From Actinoplanes subtropicus (GTDB lineage: Bacteria > Actinomycetota > Actinomycetes > Mycobacteriales > Micromonosporaceae): 54,424 nucleotides of DNA. Made by a program: the position numbers and the translations under genes. Below are positions 1-7,228 of the stretch, piece by piece; position 1 is the first letter of the stretch; the number at the start of each line of letters is the position of its first letter. Location of the stretch: assembly GCF_000721705.1 (NCBI RefSeq), contig NZ_JOJL01000047.1, positions 1 to 54,424 of the forward strand. The letters are read 5' to 3'. The notes beneath the pieces are model-generated. The model worked only from the letters and a program-made list of their open reading frames with translations. It was not told where the DNA came from and searched no databases.

Positions 1-148
1 CCAGCGAGACGATGTTCGCCCGGTGCCTGGCCAGCACGTCACCGACGGCGGCGACGATGCCGGTGCGGTCCTTGCCGTACACGATCAGGGAAGCCTGATC
101 GCTGGGCAGCATGGTGATGGGTTGCGGCGCCAGTGGGGCGAGAGTCAC
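1..148 (-). CDS. ACT-domain protein, N-terminal part (PurU-like candidate), cut by window edge
   Basis: Only the first 49 codons are in the window. After a short leader the translation shows an ACT-domain opening, SLIVYGKDRTGIVAAVGDVL followed by ARHRANIVSL, the pattern seen at the start of formyl-THF deformylase (PurU) and of GcvR-type regulators. The GTG at 148 is preceded by AAAGGA at a normal distance; an ATG at 112 is an alternative start. It lies 50 bp downstream of the marR gene on the same strand. Inference: next to a THF one-carbon operon, PurU (10-formyl-THF to formate) would be a sensible identity, but the catalytic domain is outside the window. Confidence 0.6.
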   Translation of the reverse strand, partial: MTLAPLAPQPITMLPSDQASLIVYGKDRTGIVAAVGDVLARHRANIVSL

Positions 149-198
149 CTCGGCTGTCCTTTCGATCTGCGGTTCGCGGTGCGATGAGCGGCAGGGAG

Positions 199-675
199 TC
201 AGCCGGCCGCCGGCCGGGCGATCGGCCAGGCGCTGGCGATGTCCGGGTCTTCGCCCTCCAAGGCGATCGCCAACGCCTTGAGCTGGCCGATCAGTTCGTC
301 GCGGGCGCCGTCGGGCAGCAGATCGGTAAACAATGCGTCCACCTCGGCGATCCGTTGCCGGCCCTCGGCCACACCGGCCAGGCCCATCTCGGTGAGCTCG
401 TGCAGGACGACCCGCCGGTGCACCGGGTGCGGGCGCCGGCGTACCCAGCCGGCCCTCTCCAGTTGCGCCAGCGCGGTTGTCACGCTCTGCGGGGTCAGAT
501 GGAACCGGCGAGCCAGCTCCGACGCCGACATCAGGCCCAGCTCGTCGAGGTGGACCGCCAGTCCCAGTTGGGTCAGCGTCACGTCGAGACTGTCGATCGC
601 CGCCTGGGCCCGCCGGTGCACCGCCTGCTGTGCGCGGTAGACGACGTACGGGAGGCCGTCCTGCCAGTTCGCCAT
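199..675 (-). CDS. MarR-family transcriptional regulator
   Basis: 158 aa, normal for MarR. The winged helix is visible at about residues 35-95: SASELARRFHLTPQSVTTAL is the recognition helix region, followed by a wing with HPVHRRVVLHELTEMG. The start is placed at MANWQDGL; an upstream in-frame ATG would add an atypical N-terminus. The gene is divergent from the LigM gene at 767, with a 91-bp AT-rich interval between. Inference: it represses the demethylase/C1 operon and probably itself, with an aromatic acid or similar ligand as inducer. Ligand and operator are not determined. Confidence 0.88.
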   Translation of the reverse strand: MANWQDGLPYVVYRAQQAVHRRAQAAIDSLDVTLTQLGLAVHLDELGLMSASELARRFHLTPQSVTTALAQLERAGWVRRRPHPVHRRVVLHELTEMGLAGVAEGRQRIAEVDALFTDLLPDGARDELIGQLKALAIALEGEDPDIASAWPIARPAAG

Positions 676-766
676 CGAGTGTCTCCGTTCATCGGCACAT
701 TGCAACAGGCAGCTTACTTCATTTCAAGGGCTTTAATAGTTTTCAGGTGTCTGTTAACTTCGCCGA
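676..766. promoter_or_regulatory. Divergent marR / ligM intergenic promoter region
   Basis: The 91 bp between the two divergent starts is clearly AT-richer than its surroundings (for example TTCATTTCAAGGGCTTTAAT). It must carry the promoters of both genes and the likely MarR operator. No perfect palindrome stands out; AACAG at 704 and CTGTT at 753 form only a weak inverted pair. No good Shine-Dalgarno precedes the ATG at 767, so a very short leader or leaderless transcript is possible. Confidence 0.5.
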
Positions 767-2107
767 ATGACTTCCCTGGACGAAGAGATCACCAAGGCCG
801 GCGGCGCGATGCAGCTGTTGCGCCAGGGGCGCTCCGGCGCCTACCCGTTCCCGATCCAGCCCGAGTTCACCAACTGGCGCGACGAGCAGGAGGCGTGGCG
901 CAACTCGGCCGCGCTCATGGACCTCTCGCACCACATGACCGACCTGATCGTGCGGGGCCCGGACACATACCGGCTGCTGGAGCGTCTCGGCGCGAACAGC
1001 TTCAAGGGATTCGGCCCCGACAGCGCCAAGCAGTTGATCACCTGCCGCCCCGACGGCTACATGATCGGCGACTGCATCCTGTTCGGCATCGCCGACGACC
1101 ACGTCCGCATCGTCGGCCGCCCGCCCGCGCTGAACTGGGTCGAGTTCAACGCGGTCACCGGCGACTGGGACGTCGAGGTTCGCAAGGATCTGCGGACCGT
1201 GCAGAACCCGAAGGGCCGCGAGCTGTTTCGGCTCCAGTTGCAGGGCCCGCACGCCGCGGCGATCTTCGAGAAGGTCAACGGTGGCCCGATGCCGGACATC
1301 CCGTTCTTCCACATGGGCCGGTTCAAGGTCGGCGCCCACGAGGTCCGGGCACTCAACCACCGAATGTCCGGCTTCCCCGGGTACGAATTCACCGGCCCCT
1401 ACGCCGAGTTCGAGGCCGTCCGCGACGCCATCGTCGAGGCCGGCGCCGAGTACGGGCTGCGGCTGATCGGCTCCCGGGCGTACGCGTCGGTCGCCACCGA
1501 GTCGGGCTGGATCGCCAACACGTTGCCCGCGACCTACACCGGCGACGACACCAAGGCATTCCGCCAGTGGCTGCCGGCCCGCTCCTTCGAGGGCAACCTC
1601 GCCCTCGGCGGCAGCTGGGTCGCCGACGACATCGAGGACTACTACCTCACTCCGTGGGATCTCGGCTACGGCCACGTCATCAAGTACGATCACGACTACA
1701 TCGGCCGCGAGGGCCTCGAGGCCCGGCGCGACGAGCCGCACAAGCGCAAGGCGTGGGTTCTCTGGGACCGCGACGACGCGGCCAAGATCGTCGCCAGCTA
1801 CTACAACCCGGGCACCGAGCGGTTCAAGTACCTGGAGATGCCGGCCGCGTTCTACACCGCCTGTCAGTTCGACCGGATCGAGAAGAACGGCGAGCTCGTC
1901 GGCGCCGCGATGCTGACCATCTACTCCGCCAACGTACGCGGATGGATCTCGCTCGGGCCGATCGCACCGGAGGCGGCGGACGGCGACCGGGTCGAGATCG
2001 TCTGGGGGGAACCGGACGGCGGCTCACCGAACCCGGCCGTCGAGCGGCACAGTCAGACCCGTGTCAAGGGCACCGTCATCTCCCGCCCTTTCCCGCAAGG
2101 GCACTGA
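767..2107 (+). CDS. ligM: THF-dependent O-demethylase, LigM/DesA family (paralogue 1)
   Basis: 446 aa, GcvT-fold aminomethyltransferase family, close to the length of LigM/DesA. The sequence follows the remembered LigM of Sphingobium SYK-6 along its whole length: N-terminal AGGAMQLLRQGRSGAYPFP, the SHHM pair at residues 54-57, ESGWI near 244, an IEDYY motif near 290, then FDHDFIGR-like KYDHDYIGREGL. Known role of the family: transfer of an aryl O-methyl group to THF, giving 5-methyl-THF and a phenol. It heads a forward set with MetF-, FolD- and formate-dehydrogenase-like genes that can dispose of the methyl group. Vanillate, syringate or 3-O-methylgallate are known family substrates; the actual one is not shown. 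Confidence 0.9.
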   Translation: MTSLDEEITKAGGAMQLLRQGRSGAYPFPIQPEFTNWRDEQEAWRNSAALMDLSHHMTDLIVRGPDTYRLLERLGANSFKGFGPDSAKQLITCRPDGYMIGDCILFGIADDHVRIVGRPPALNWVEFNAVTGDWDVEVRKDLRTVQNPKGRELFRLQLQGPHAAAIFEKVNGGPMPDIPFFHMGRFKVGAHEVRALNHRMSGFPGYEFTGPYAEFEAVRDAIVEAGAEYGLRLIGSRAYASVATESGWIANTLPATYTGDDTKAFRQWLPARSFEGNLALGGSWVADDIEDYYLTPWDLGYGHVIKYDHDYIGREGLEARRDEPHKRKAWVLWDRDDAAKIVASYYNPGTERFKYLEMPAAFYTACQFDRIEKNGELVGAAMLTIYSANVRGWISLGPIAPEAADGDRVEIVWGEPDGGSPNPAVERHSQTRVKGTVISRPFPQGH

Positions 2108-2112
2108 TCGCC

Positions 2113-2190
2113 ATGGGCCCTCTACAGGACGGCATCGACCGGACCGGTCACCCATGAAGCTGCTCTGGGAGCCGAACCGGAGCAACCGGT
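2113..2190 (+). pseudogene. 5' stub of a second LigM-type gene, frameshifted
   Basis: Starting at the ATG at 2113 the translation is MGPLQDGIDRTGHP and then a stop. One frame over, it continues as MKLLWEPNRSN. Read across the shift this matches the N-terminus of the LigM at 7229-8560 (MGAPSLQDGIDKAG, then VRMLWKPG), not that of the adjacent gene at 767. It therefore looks like the residue of a deleted or recombined ligM2-like gene squeezed between ligM and folE. The end is approximate. Confidence 0.6.
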
Positions 2191-2191
2191 C

Positions 2192-2743
2192 GTGACCATG
2201 GACCTCGTCGCAGCCGAGAAAGCGGCCCGCGACTTCCTGAGCGCTCTCGACATCTTCACCGACGACGAAACGATGAGCGAGACACCGCGGCGGATGGCCA
2301 AGGCGTACGCGGAGTTCTTCACCCCGCGGCCGTTCGACCTGACCACGTTTCCCAATGACGACAATTACGACGAGCTGGTGGTGGCTCGCGACATCCCGTT
2401 CCACTCGGTGTGCGAGCACCACCTGCTCCCGTTCCACGGCCGTGCCGCGGTCGGCTACCTCCCTCGCGGACGCATCCTCGGGCTGTCCAAGCTGGCACGC
2501 GTGGTGGAGAAGTTCGCGCTGCGCCCGCAGGTGCAGGAGCGGCTGACCAAACAGATCGCCGATTGGCTGCAGATCCAGCTCGATCCCAAGGGCGTCGGCG
2601 TGGTCATCGAGGCGGAGCACACCTGCATGACGCTGCGCGGTGTGCAGGCCATCGGTTCCACCACGGTCACCTCGACGATGCTCGGCAGGCTGCGCAGCGA
2701 TCCCCGCTCGCGGCAGGAGTTCCTCTCCGTGGCCCGGCACTGA
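2192..2743 (+). CDS. folE: GTP cyclohydrolase I (FolE)
   Basis: 183 aa, slightly shorter than typical FolE but complete through the catalytic core. Zinc ligands are visible in HSVCEHHLLPFHG (about residues 71-83) and in EHTCMTLRGVQ (about 140-150). The reaction is GTP to 7,8-dihydroneopterin triphosphate, the first step of folate synthesis. The GTG at 2192 has GGAG about 9 nt upstream; the ATG at 2198 is the alternative. A folE inside a THF-using catabolic operon suggests a dedicated extra copy that raises the folate pool during growth on a methylated substrate. That reading is inference; whether another folE exists elsewhere cannot be seen. Confidence 0.93.
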   Translation: MTMDLVAAEKAARDFLSALDIFTDDETMSETPRRMAKAYAEFFTPRPFDLTTFPNDDNYDELVVARDIPFHSVCEHHLLPFHGRAAVGYLPRGRILGLSKLARVVEKFALRPQVQERLTKQIADWLQIQLDPKGVGVVIEAEHTCMTLRGVQAIGSTTVTSTMLGRLRSDPRSRQEFLSVARH

Positions 2744-2839
2744 TCTCCTCTCGGTCCCACCGGCGTCTGGCGCCTTGCCCCCGGCTCCGGACGCCGGTGC
2801 CGCGCTAAATCGAGTCAGTACAGTTTCTGGAGGTACGCC

Positions 2840-3706
2840 ATGACATCGGTACCCGCCGCCCCGGTAGCGGCACTCACGACGCTGTTGCAGGACTTCTCGC
2901 TGGAGATGACCGGTAAGGACGTCGACGACCTCGCGGCGGCACGGGGAGTCATCCCAGCCGGCACCCGAGTCAACGTCACCTTCCTCGGGAACGAGGACCT
3001 GGCGATGCGTCTGTCGGCCGCGCGTGCGGTCAAGGCCACCGGCCTCGTCCCGGTCCCGCACATCTCCGCCCGCCGGCTGACCTCCGCCGAGATGCTGGCG
3101 GAGTTCCTCACCACCATGTCAGCCGAAGGGCTGGCCGACAGCGTCTTCACCGTCGGGGGCGACCCCGCCACCCCGCACGGCCCCTACGGGGACGCGCTCT
3201 CGGTCATCCGCTCCGGGCTTCTCGAGACGCACGGGGTGCGCCATGTCAGCATCGCGGGCTATCCGGAGGGACATCCGGACATCCCGGCCGAGGTGTTGTG
3301 GCCGGCCCTGTCCGACAAATACGCGGCCCTGCAGGTACGGCATTTGGCGGGCGACATCATCACCCAGTTCGGTTTCGACGTCGACCCCGTGCTGGACTGG
3401 ATCGCCGCGGTCCGCGAACGCGGCGTGCACGCCCCCATCCGCATCGGCGTGCCCGGCCCGGCCGGCATCCGCCGGCTGATGCGTTACGCGGCCCGATTCG
3501 GCGTCGGCACCAGCACCAGCATCGCCAAGAAGTACGGCTTCTCGATCACCAACCTGATGGGCACGGCCGGACCGGACCGCTTCCTGCGCGCCCTGGCCAC
3601 CGATTACCACCCGCAGGTGCACGGCGAGGTGAAGCTGCACTTCTACACCTTCGGCGGACTGCGGGCGACCGCACAGTGGATCGCCGACTTCCGGAAGACG
3701 AATTGA
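2840..3706 (+). CDS. metF: 5,10-methylenetetrahydrofolate reductase family protein
   Basis: 288 aa TIM-barrel protein of the MetF family: SLEMTGKD near residue 15 (the conserved acidic residue of the EITP-type motif), FTVGGDP near 111, PGPAGIRRLMRYA near 207 and a C-terminal HFYTFGG. A GGAGG site precedes the ATG. The family interconverts methylene-THF and methyl-THF. Next to LigM the useful direction would be oxidation of methyl-THF to methylene-THF, as proposed for ligM-linked metF in sphingomonads. It is more divergent than housekeeping MetF, so a specialised catabolic isoform is likely. Confidence 0.85.
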   Translation: MTSVPAAPVAALTTLLQDFSLEMTGKDVDDLAAARGVIPAGTRVNVTFLGNEDLAMRLSAARAVKATGLVPVPHISARRLTSAEMLAEFLTTMSAEGLADSVFTVGGDPATPHGPYGDALSVIRSGLLETHGVRHVSIAGYPEGHPDIPAEVLWPALSDKYAALQVRHLAGDIITQFGFDVDPVLDWIAAVRERGVHAPIRIGVPGPAGIRRLMRYAARFGVGTSTSIAKKYGFSITNLMGTAGPDRFLRALATDYHPQVHGEVKLHFYTFGGLRATAQWIADFRKTN

Positions 3707-3707
3707 C

Positions 3708-3872
3708 ATGATGACCACCCGGGAAGCGCCCGTCCCGTCCGCCGCACCGGCCGTCAGGCCCGGCCGGGCGGTGCTCTCGCGCGCGGTGCTCCGGCCCAGC
3801 GAGGACCGCGGCATCCGGCACGCCAACCGGACCATCGTCGTCGCCTCAACCCGCGGGAGAACCCAGCCATGA
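3708..3872 (+). CDS. Small ORF (54 aa) bridging metF and folD, function unknown
   Basis: An uninterrupted 54-codon frame starts with ATGATG one base after the metF stop codon and ends with a TGA overlapping the folD ATG (ATGA at 3869). The predicted peptide is Arg/Ala/Val-rich, without Cys or a membrane segment, and includes RAVLRPSEDRGIRHANRT. No family is recognised. The tight placement at both ends suggests translational coupling. It could instead be a non-functional spacer that keeps ribosomes on the transcript. Confidence 0.4.
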   Translation: MMTTREAPVPSAAPAVRPGRAVLSRAVLRPSEDRGIRHANRTIVVASTRGRTQP

Positions 3873-4714
3873 CCACTTATATCGACGGCAAGGCAATCGC
3901 GTTACGGGTCCGCGATCAGGTGACCGCCGACGTCGCCGCCGCCTACCCCGACCCGGACACCGCGCCCGGGCTGGCCACCGTTCTGGTCGGCAACGACCCG
4001 GCCAGCGCGGTCTACATCGCAGGCAAACGGCGAGCGGTCCGCGAGACCGGCATGCGGGATCTCCACCGATTTCTGCCGGCCACCACTACCCAGTCCGAGG
4101 TCGCCGCCGTCATCGACGAACTGGCCGCCGACCCGGCAGTACACGGAATCCTGCTGCAACTGCCGCTGCCCGCCGGCCTCGAAGCCAACCCGCTGATCGA
4201 CCGCATCCCGGCCACCAAGGACGTCGACGGCCTCACTACCCAAAGCACCGGGTTACTGTCCCGCGGTGAGTACGGCCTACGCCCCTGCACTCCCAGCGGC
4301 GTCATCGAGCTGCTGGAGACCGAGGGCGTCAAGATGCGCGGCGCACACGCGGTCGTTGTCGGCCGCTCGGCGCTGGTCGGTCACCCGATGGCCGAAATGC
4401 TGCTGCAGCGCGACGCCACCATCACCATCGCCCACCAACTCACGACGAACCTGGCAGCGGTCGCCCGAACGGCGGACATCCTCGTCGTGGCCGCCGGCGT
4501 CCGGGGGTTGATCGGAGCCGAGCACGTCAAGGCGGGGGCTACCGTGATCGATGTCGGCATGCACCGCACTGCGAACGGCCTGTCCGGCGACGTGCGTACC
4601 GAGGAGCTGGACGGCATCGCCGCCCGCGTGACCCCCGTACCCGGTGGCGTCGGCCCGATGACCATCGCGATGCTGATGGTCAACACGCTCCGCGCCGCCC
4701 AGTGGGTGCGTTGA
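3869..4714 (+). CDS. folD: Bifunctional methylene-THF dehydrogenase / methenyl-THF cyclohydrolase (FolD)
   Basis: 281 aa, the usual FolD length. Seen: SAVYIAGKRRA near residue 50 (the Tyr-x3-Lys catalytic pair), ILLQLPLP near 97, KDVDGLT near 119, the Rossmann segment VVVGRSALVGHPMAEML near 160 and the PVPGGVGPMTIAML terminus. It converts methylene-THF to 10-formyl-THF with reduction of NAD(P)+. In this operon it continues the oxidation of the LigM-derived methyl group after the MetF-like step. GGGAGA precedes the start. Confidence 0.95.
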   Translation: MTTYIDGKAIALRVRDQVTADVAAAYPDPDTAPGLATVLVGNDPASAVYIAGKRRAVRETGMRDLHRFLPATTTQSEVAAVIDELAADPAVHGILLQLPLPAGLEANPLIDRIPATKDVDGLTTQSTGLLSRGEYGLRPCTPSGVIELLETEGVKMRGAHAVVVGRSALVGHPMAEMLLQRDATITIAHQLTTNLAAVARTADILVVAAGVRGLIGAEHVKAGATVIDVGMHRTANGLSGDVRTEELDGIAARVTPVPGGVGPMTIAMLMVNTLRAAQWVR

Positions 4715-4747
4715 CCTCGGCCGGAGCCCGAAGCCGCACGACGCCCG

Positions 4748-4766
4748 GCGCATCGTAAAGATGCGC
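4748..4766 (+). terminator. Hairpin after folD
   Basis: A perfect 7-bp inverted repeat GCGCATC / GATGCGC with a 5-nt loop GTAAA lies 34 bp after the folD stop and 75 bp before the next start. It lacks a T-run, so it may be a weak terminator, an attenuator or a stability hairpin that uncouples the formate-dehydrogenase-like gene. Confidence 0.45.
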
Positions 4767-4840
4767 TCGGTGGGCTGTGCCGGGTGATCGCCGTGTTGAT
4801 ACCGTCCGGCGTCGCCCCACTTTCGCCGTTGGGAGTTCGC

Positions 4841-7120
4841 ATGCCTGTGCCCTTGCCCGACGAGGACGGCGATCTGCGCGTCGGATCGCCCGCCGACCAT
4901 GCGGCCGGGCGCGCGGCGGTCCAGGTCAGCCTGACCCGGGCGGTCCGGCAGATGGGCGTCGCCAAGGCCGCCCGCAACCTGCTGGCGCTCAACCAGTCCG
5001 ACGGCTTCGACTGCATGAGCTGCGCCTGGCCGGACCCGAGGGGTCACCGGCACACCGCAGAGTTCTGCGAGAACGGCGCCAAAGCGCTGTCGTGGGAAGG
5101 GGTCCGGACCACCGCCGGGCCGGAGTTCTTCGCCGCGCACACGCTCGACGATCTCGCCGCGCAGACCGATCACTGGCTGGAAAGCCGTGGCCGGCTCACC
5201 CATCCGATGGTGCGCCGGCCAGGCGCGGACCGCTATGAGCCGATCTCCTGGGACGACGCGTTCGCGCTGATCGGCAGTCATCTCGGCGGGCTGGCAGGCC
5301 CGGACGAGGCGGTCTTCTACACCTCCGGGCGCGCCAGCAACGAGGCCGCGTTCACCTATCAGCTGTTCGCTCGCGCGTTCGGCACCAACAATTTGCCGGA
5401 CTGCTCGAACATGTGTCACGAGTCGACCTCGGTCGGGCTGGCCCGGACCATCGGTGTCGGCAAGGGTTCAGTGTCGTTGAACGACCTGCACGAGGCCGAC
5501 CTGATCGTGGTCTCCGGTCAGAACCCTGGCACCAACCATCCGCGGATGCTGTCGGCGCTGGAGACCGCGAAGCGCAACGGGGCACGGATCCTGGCGATCA
5601 ACCCGCTGCGCGAGGCGGGCCTGCTGCGGTTCGACAACCCGCAGAAGGTACGCGGACTCGCCGGCCGCGGCACCGACCTGGCCGACCGCCTCCTGCCGAT
5701 CCGGTCCAACGGCGATCTGGCACTGTGGCAGGCGTTCGGACACCTGCTGCTGCTGGCCGAGGACGCGGCTCCCGGAACCGTGCTGGACCGCGACTTCATC
5801 GACCGGCACACCACCGGCTTCGCGGCGTGGGAGCGGCACATCCGGCAGCTGGACCGCGACGCCGTACTGCGTGCGACCCGCCTGCCGTGGTCGGAGATCG
5901 AGGCTGCCGCGGCGATGCTGGCCCGCGCCGAACGGGTCGTGCACTGCTGGGCGATGGGCATCACCCAGCACCACAACGCGGTCGCCACGATCAAGGAATT
6001 CGTCAACGTCGCCCTGCTGCAAGGCATGATCGGCAAGCCGGGAGCCGGCCTGTGCCCGGTCCGCGGCCACTCCAACGTGCAGGGCGACCGCACGATGGGC
6101 ATCTGGGAGAAGGCGCCGGAGACGTTCCTCGACGCGCTGCGCGACGAGTTCGGCTTCGAGCCACCCCGCACGCACGGCCACGACGCGGTCGGCACGGTCC
6201 GGGCGTTCCGCGACCGGCGGGCGAAGGTCTTCGTCGGCCTCGGCGGGAACTTCGTGGCGGCTATGCCGGACACCGAGGTCACCGCCGAGGCGATGCGCGG
6301 CGCCGAGCTCACCGTGCAGATCTCCACGAAGCTCAACCGCAGCCACGTCGCCGCCGGCCGCACCGCCCTGATCCTGCCCACGCTCGGACGCACCGAGCGG
6401 GACCTCACCGGTGGCCGCGTCCAGCGCGTCACGGTCGAGGACTCGATGTCCGAGGTGCACGCCTCCCGCGGTCGCTCGGCGCCCGCTGGACCGCTGCTGC
6501 GCTCCGAGGTGGACATCGTCTGCGGCATCGCGCGCGCCACACTCGGCACCCGCCACGGCATCGACTGGGCCGGCTTCGCCGCCGACTACGACCAGATCCG
6601 GGTACGCATCGGACGGGTGGTCCCCGGCTGCCAGGATTACGCCGAGCGGATCCGCCGAGGCGCCTTCACCATGCCGCACGGACCCCGCGACTCCCGGACC
6701 TTTCCCACGCCCGAGGGCAGGGCGGTCTTCACGGTGAGCCCGCTGCAGGTCCTCGAGGTGCCGGCCGGCCGGCTCGTGCTGCAGACGGTGCGCAGCCACG
6801 ACCAGTTCAACACCACGGTGTACGGCCTCGACGACCGGTACCGCGGTATCCGAGCAGGGCGGCGCGTGGTCTTCATCAACGCCGACGACCTGTCCGAGTT
6901 GGGCTTCGCCGACGGCGACGTCGTCGACCTGGTCTCGGAGTGGACCGATGGCCGGGTCCGCCGGGCCGAACGTTTCCGCCTGGTGTCCTACGCCACGCCG
7001 AAAGGTTGCGCGGCGGCCTACTTCCCCGAGACGAACCCGCTGGTCCCGCTGGACTCCCAGGCCGCCGAGAGCGGAACCCCCACCTCGAAGTGGATCGTCA
7101 TCCGCCTGGAACGCCGCTGA
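4841..7120 (+). CDS. Molybdopterin oxidoreductase, formate dehydrogenase-like (FdhF/YdeP type)
   Basis: 759 aa, the length of the single-subunit YdeP/alpha-subunit-like family. Cysteines at 58, 61 and 76 in DCMSC...EFCENG can hold an Fe-S cluster. DCSNMCHEST near 187-196 and KPGAGLCPVRGHSNVQGDR near 400 are molybdopterin-family signatures. The C-terminus carries the guanine-dinucleotide-binding fold (TVRSHDQFNTTVYG). The start at 4841 follows GGGAG. Inference: formate or a related C1 oxidation at the end of the THF route. The family's electron acceptor and exact substrate are poorly established, so formate dehydrogenase is the best guess rather than a certainty. Confidence 0.82.
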   Translation: MPVPLPDEDGDLRVGSPADHAAGRAAVQVSLTRAVRQMGVAKAARNLLALNQSDGFDCMSCAWPDPRGHRHTAEFCENGAKALSWEGVRTTAGPEFFAAHTLDDLAAQTDHWLESRGRLTHPMVRRPGADRYEPISWDDAFALIGSHLGGLAGPDEAVFYTSGRASNEAAFTYQLFARAFGTNNLPDCSNMCHESTSVGLARTIGVGKGSVSLNDLHEADLIVVSGQNPGTNHPRMLSALETAKRNGARILAINPLREAGLLRFDNPQKVRGLAGRGTDLADRLLPIRSNGDLALWQAFGHLLLLAEDAAPGTVLDRDFIDRHTTGFAAWERHIRQLDRDAVLRATRLPWSEIEAAAAMLARAERVVHCWAMGITQHHNAVATIKEFVNVALLQGMIGKPGAGLCPVRGHSNVQGDRTMGIWEKAPETFLDALRDEFGFEPPRTHGHDAVGTVRAFRDRRAKVFVGLGGNFVAAMPDTEVTAEAMRGAELTVQISTKLNRSHVAAGRTALILPTLGRTERDLTGGRVQRVTVEDSMSEVHASRGRSAPAGPLLRSEVDIVCGIARATLGTRHGIDWAGFAADYDQIRVRIGRVVPGCQDYAERIRRGAFTMPHGPRDSRTFPTPEGRAVFTVSPLQVLEVPAGRLVLQTVRSHDQFNTTVYGLDDRYRGIRAGRRVVFINADDLSELGFADGDVVDLVSEWTDGRVRRAERFRLVSYATPKGCAAAYFPETNPLVPLDSQAAESGTPTSKWIVIRLERR

Positions 7121-7186
7121 CCCGATCCACCTCCCGTTCCGCCTGCCCCTCCGGCCCGGCCACAGCATGGGGCCGACCGCGGCGGG

Positions 7187-7221
7187 GGCGTAGGCCGACG
7201 GCCGGGCCGGCGACCTACGCC
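7187..7221. terminator. Hairpin between convergent operons
   Basis: GGCGTAGG at 7187 pairs perfectly with CCTACGCC at 7214, with further G/C pairing possible in the 19-nt interior. It sits between the stop of the molybdopterin enzyme (7120) and the stop of the convergent LigM gene (7229), the expected place of a bidirectional terminator. No T-tract is seen, as is common in high-GC actinomycetes. Confidence 0.55.
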
Positions 7222-7228
7222 GGCAGGA

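Noticed and set aside
133..2157. A 674-codon open frame on the plus strand over marR and ligM
   Set aside because: Arg/Pro/Gly-rich shadow translation of high-GC DNA in the wrong frame; it crosses two real genes on opposite strands and shows no domain, except the ligM stub in its last codons, which is reported separately.
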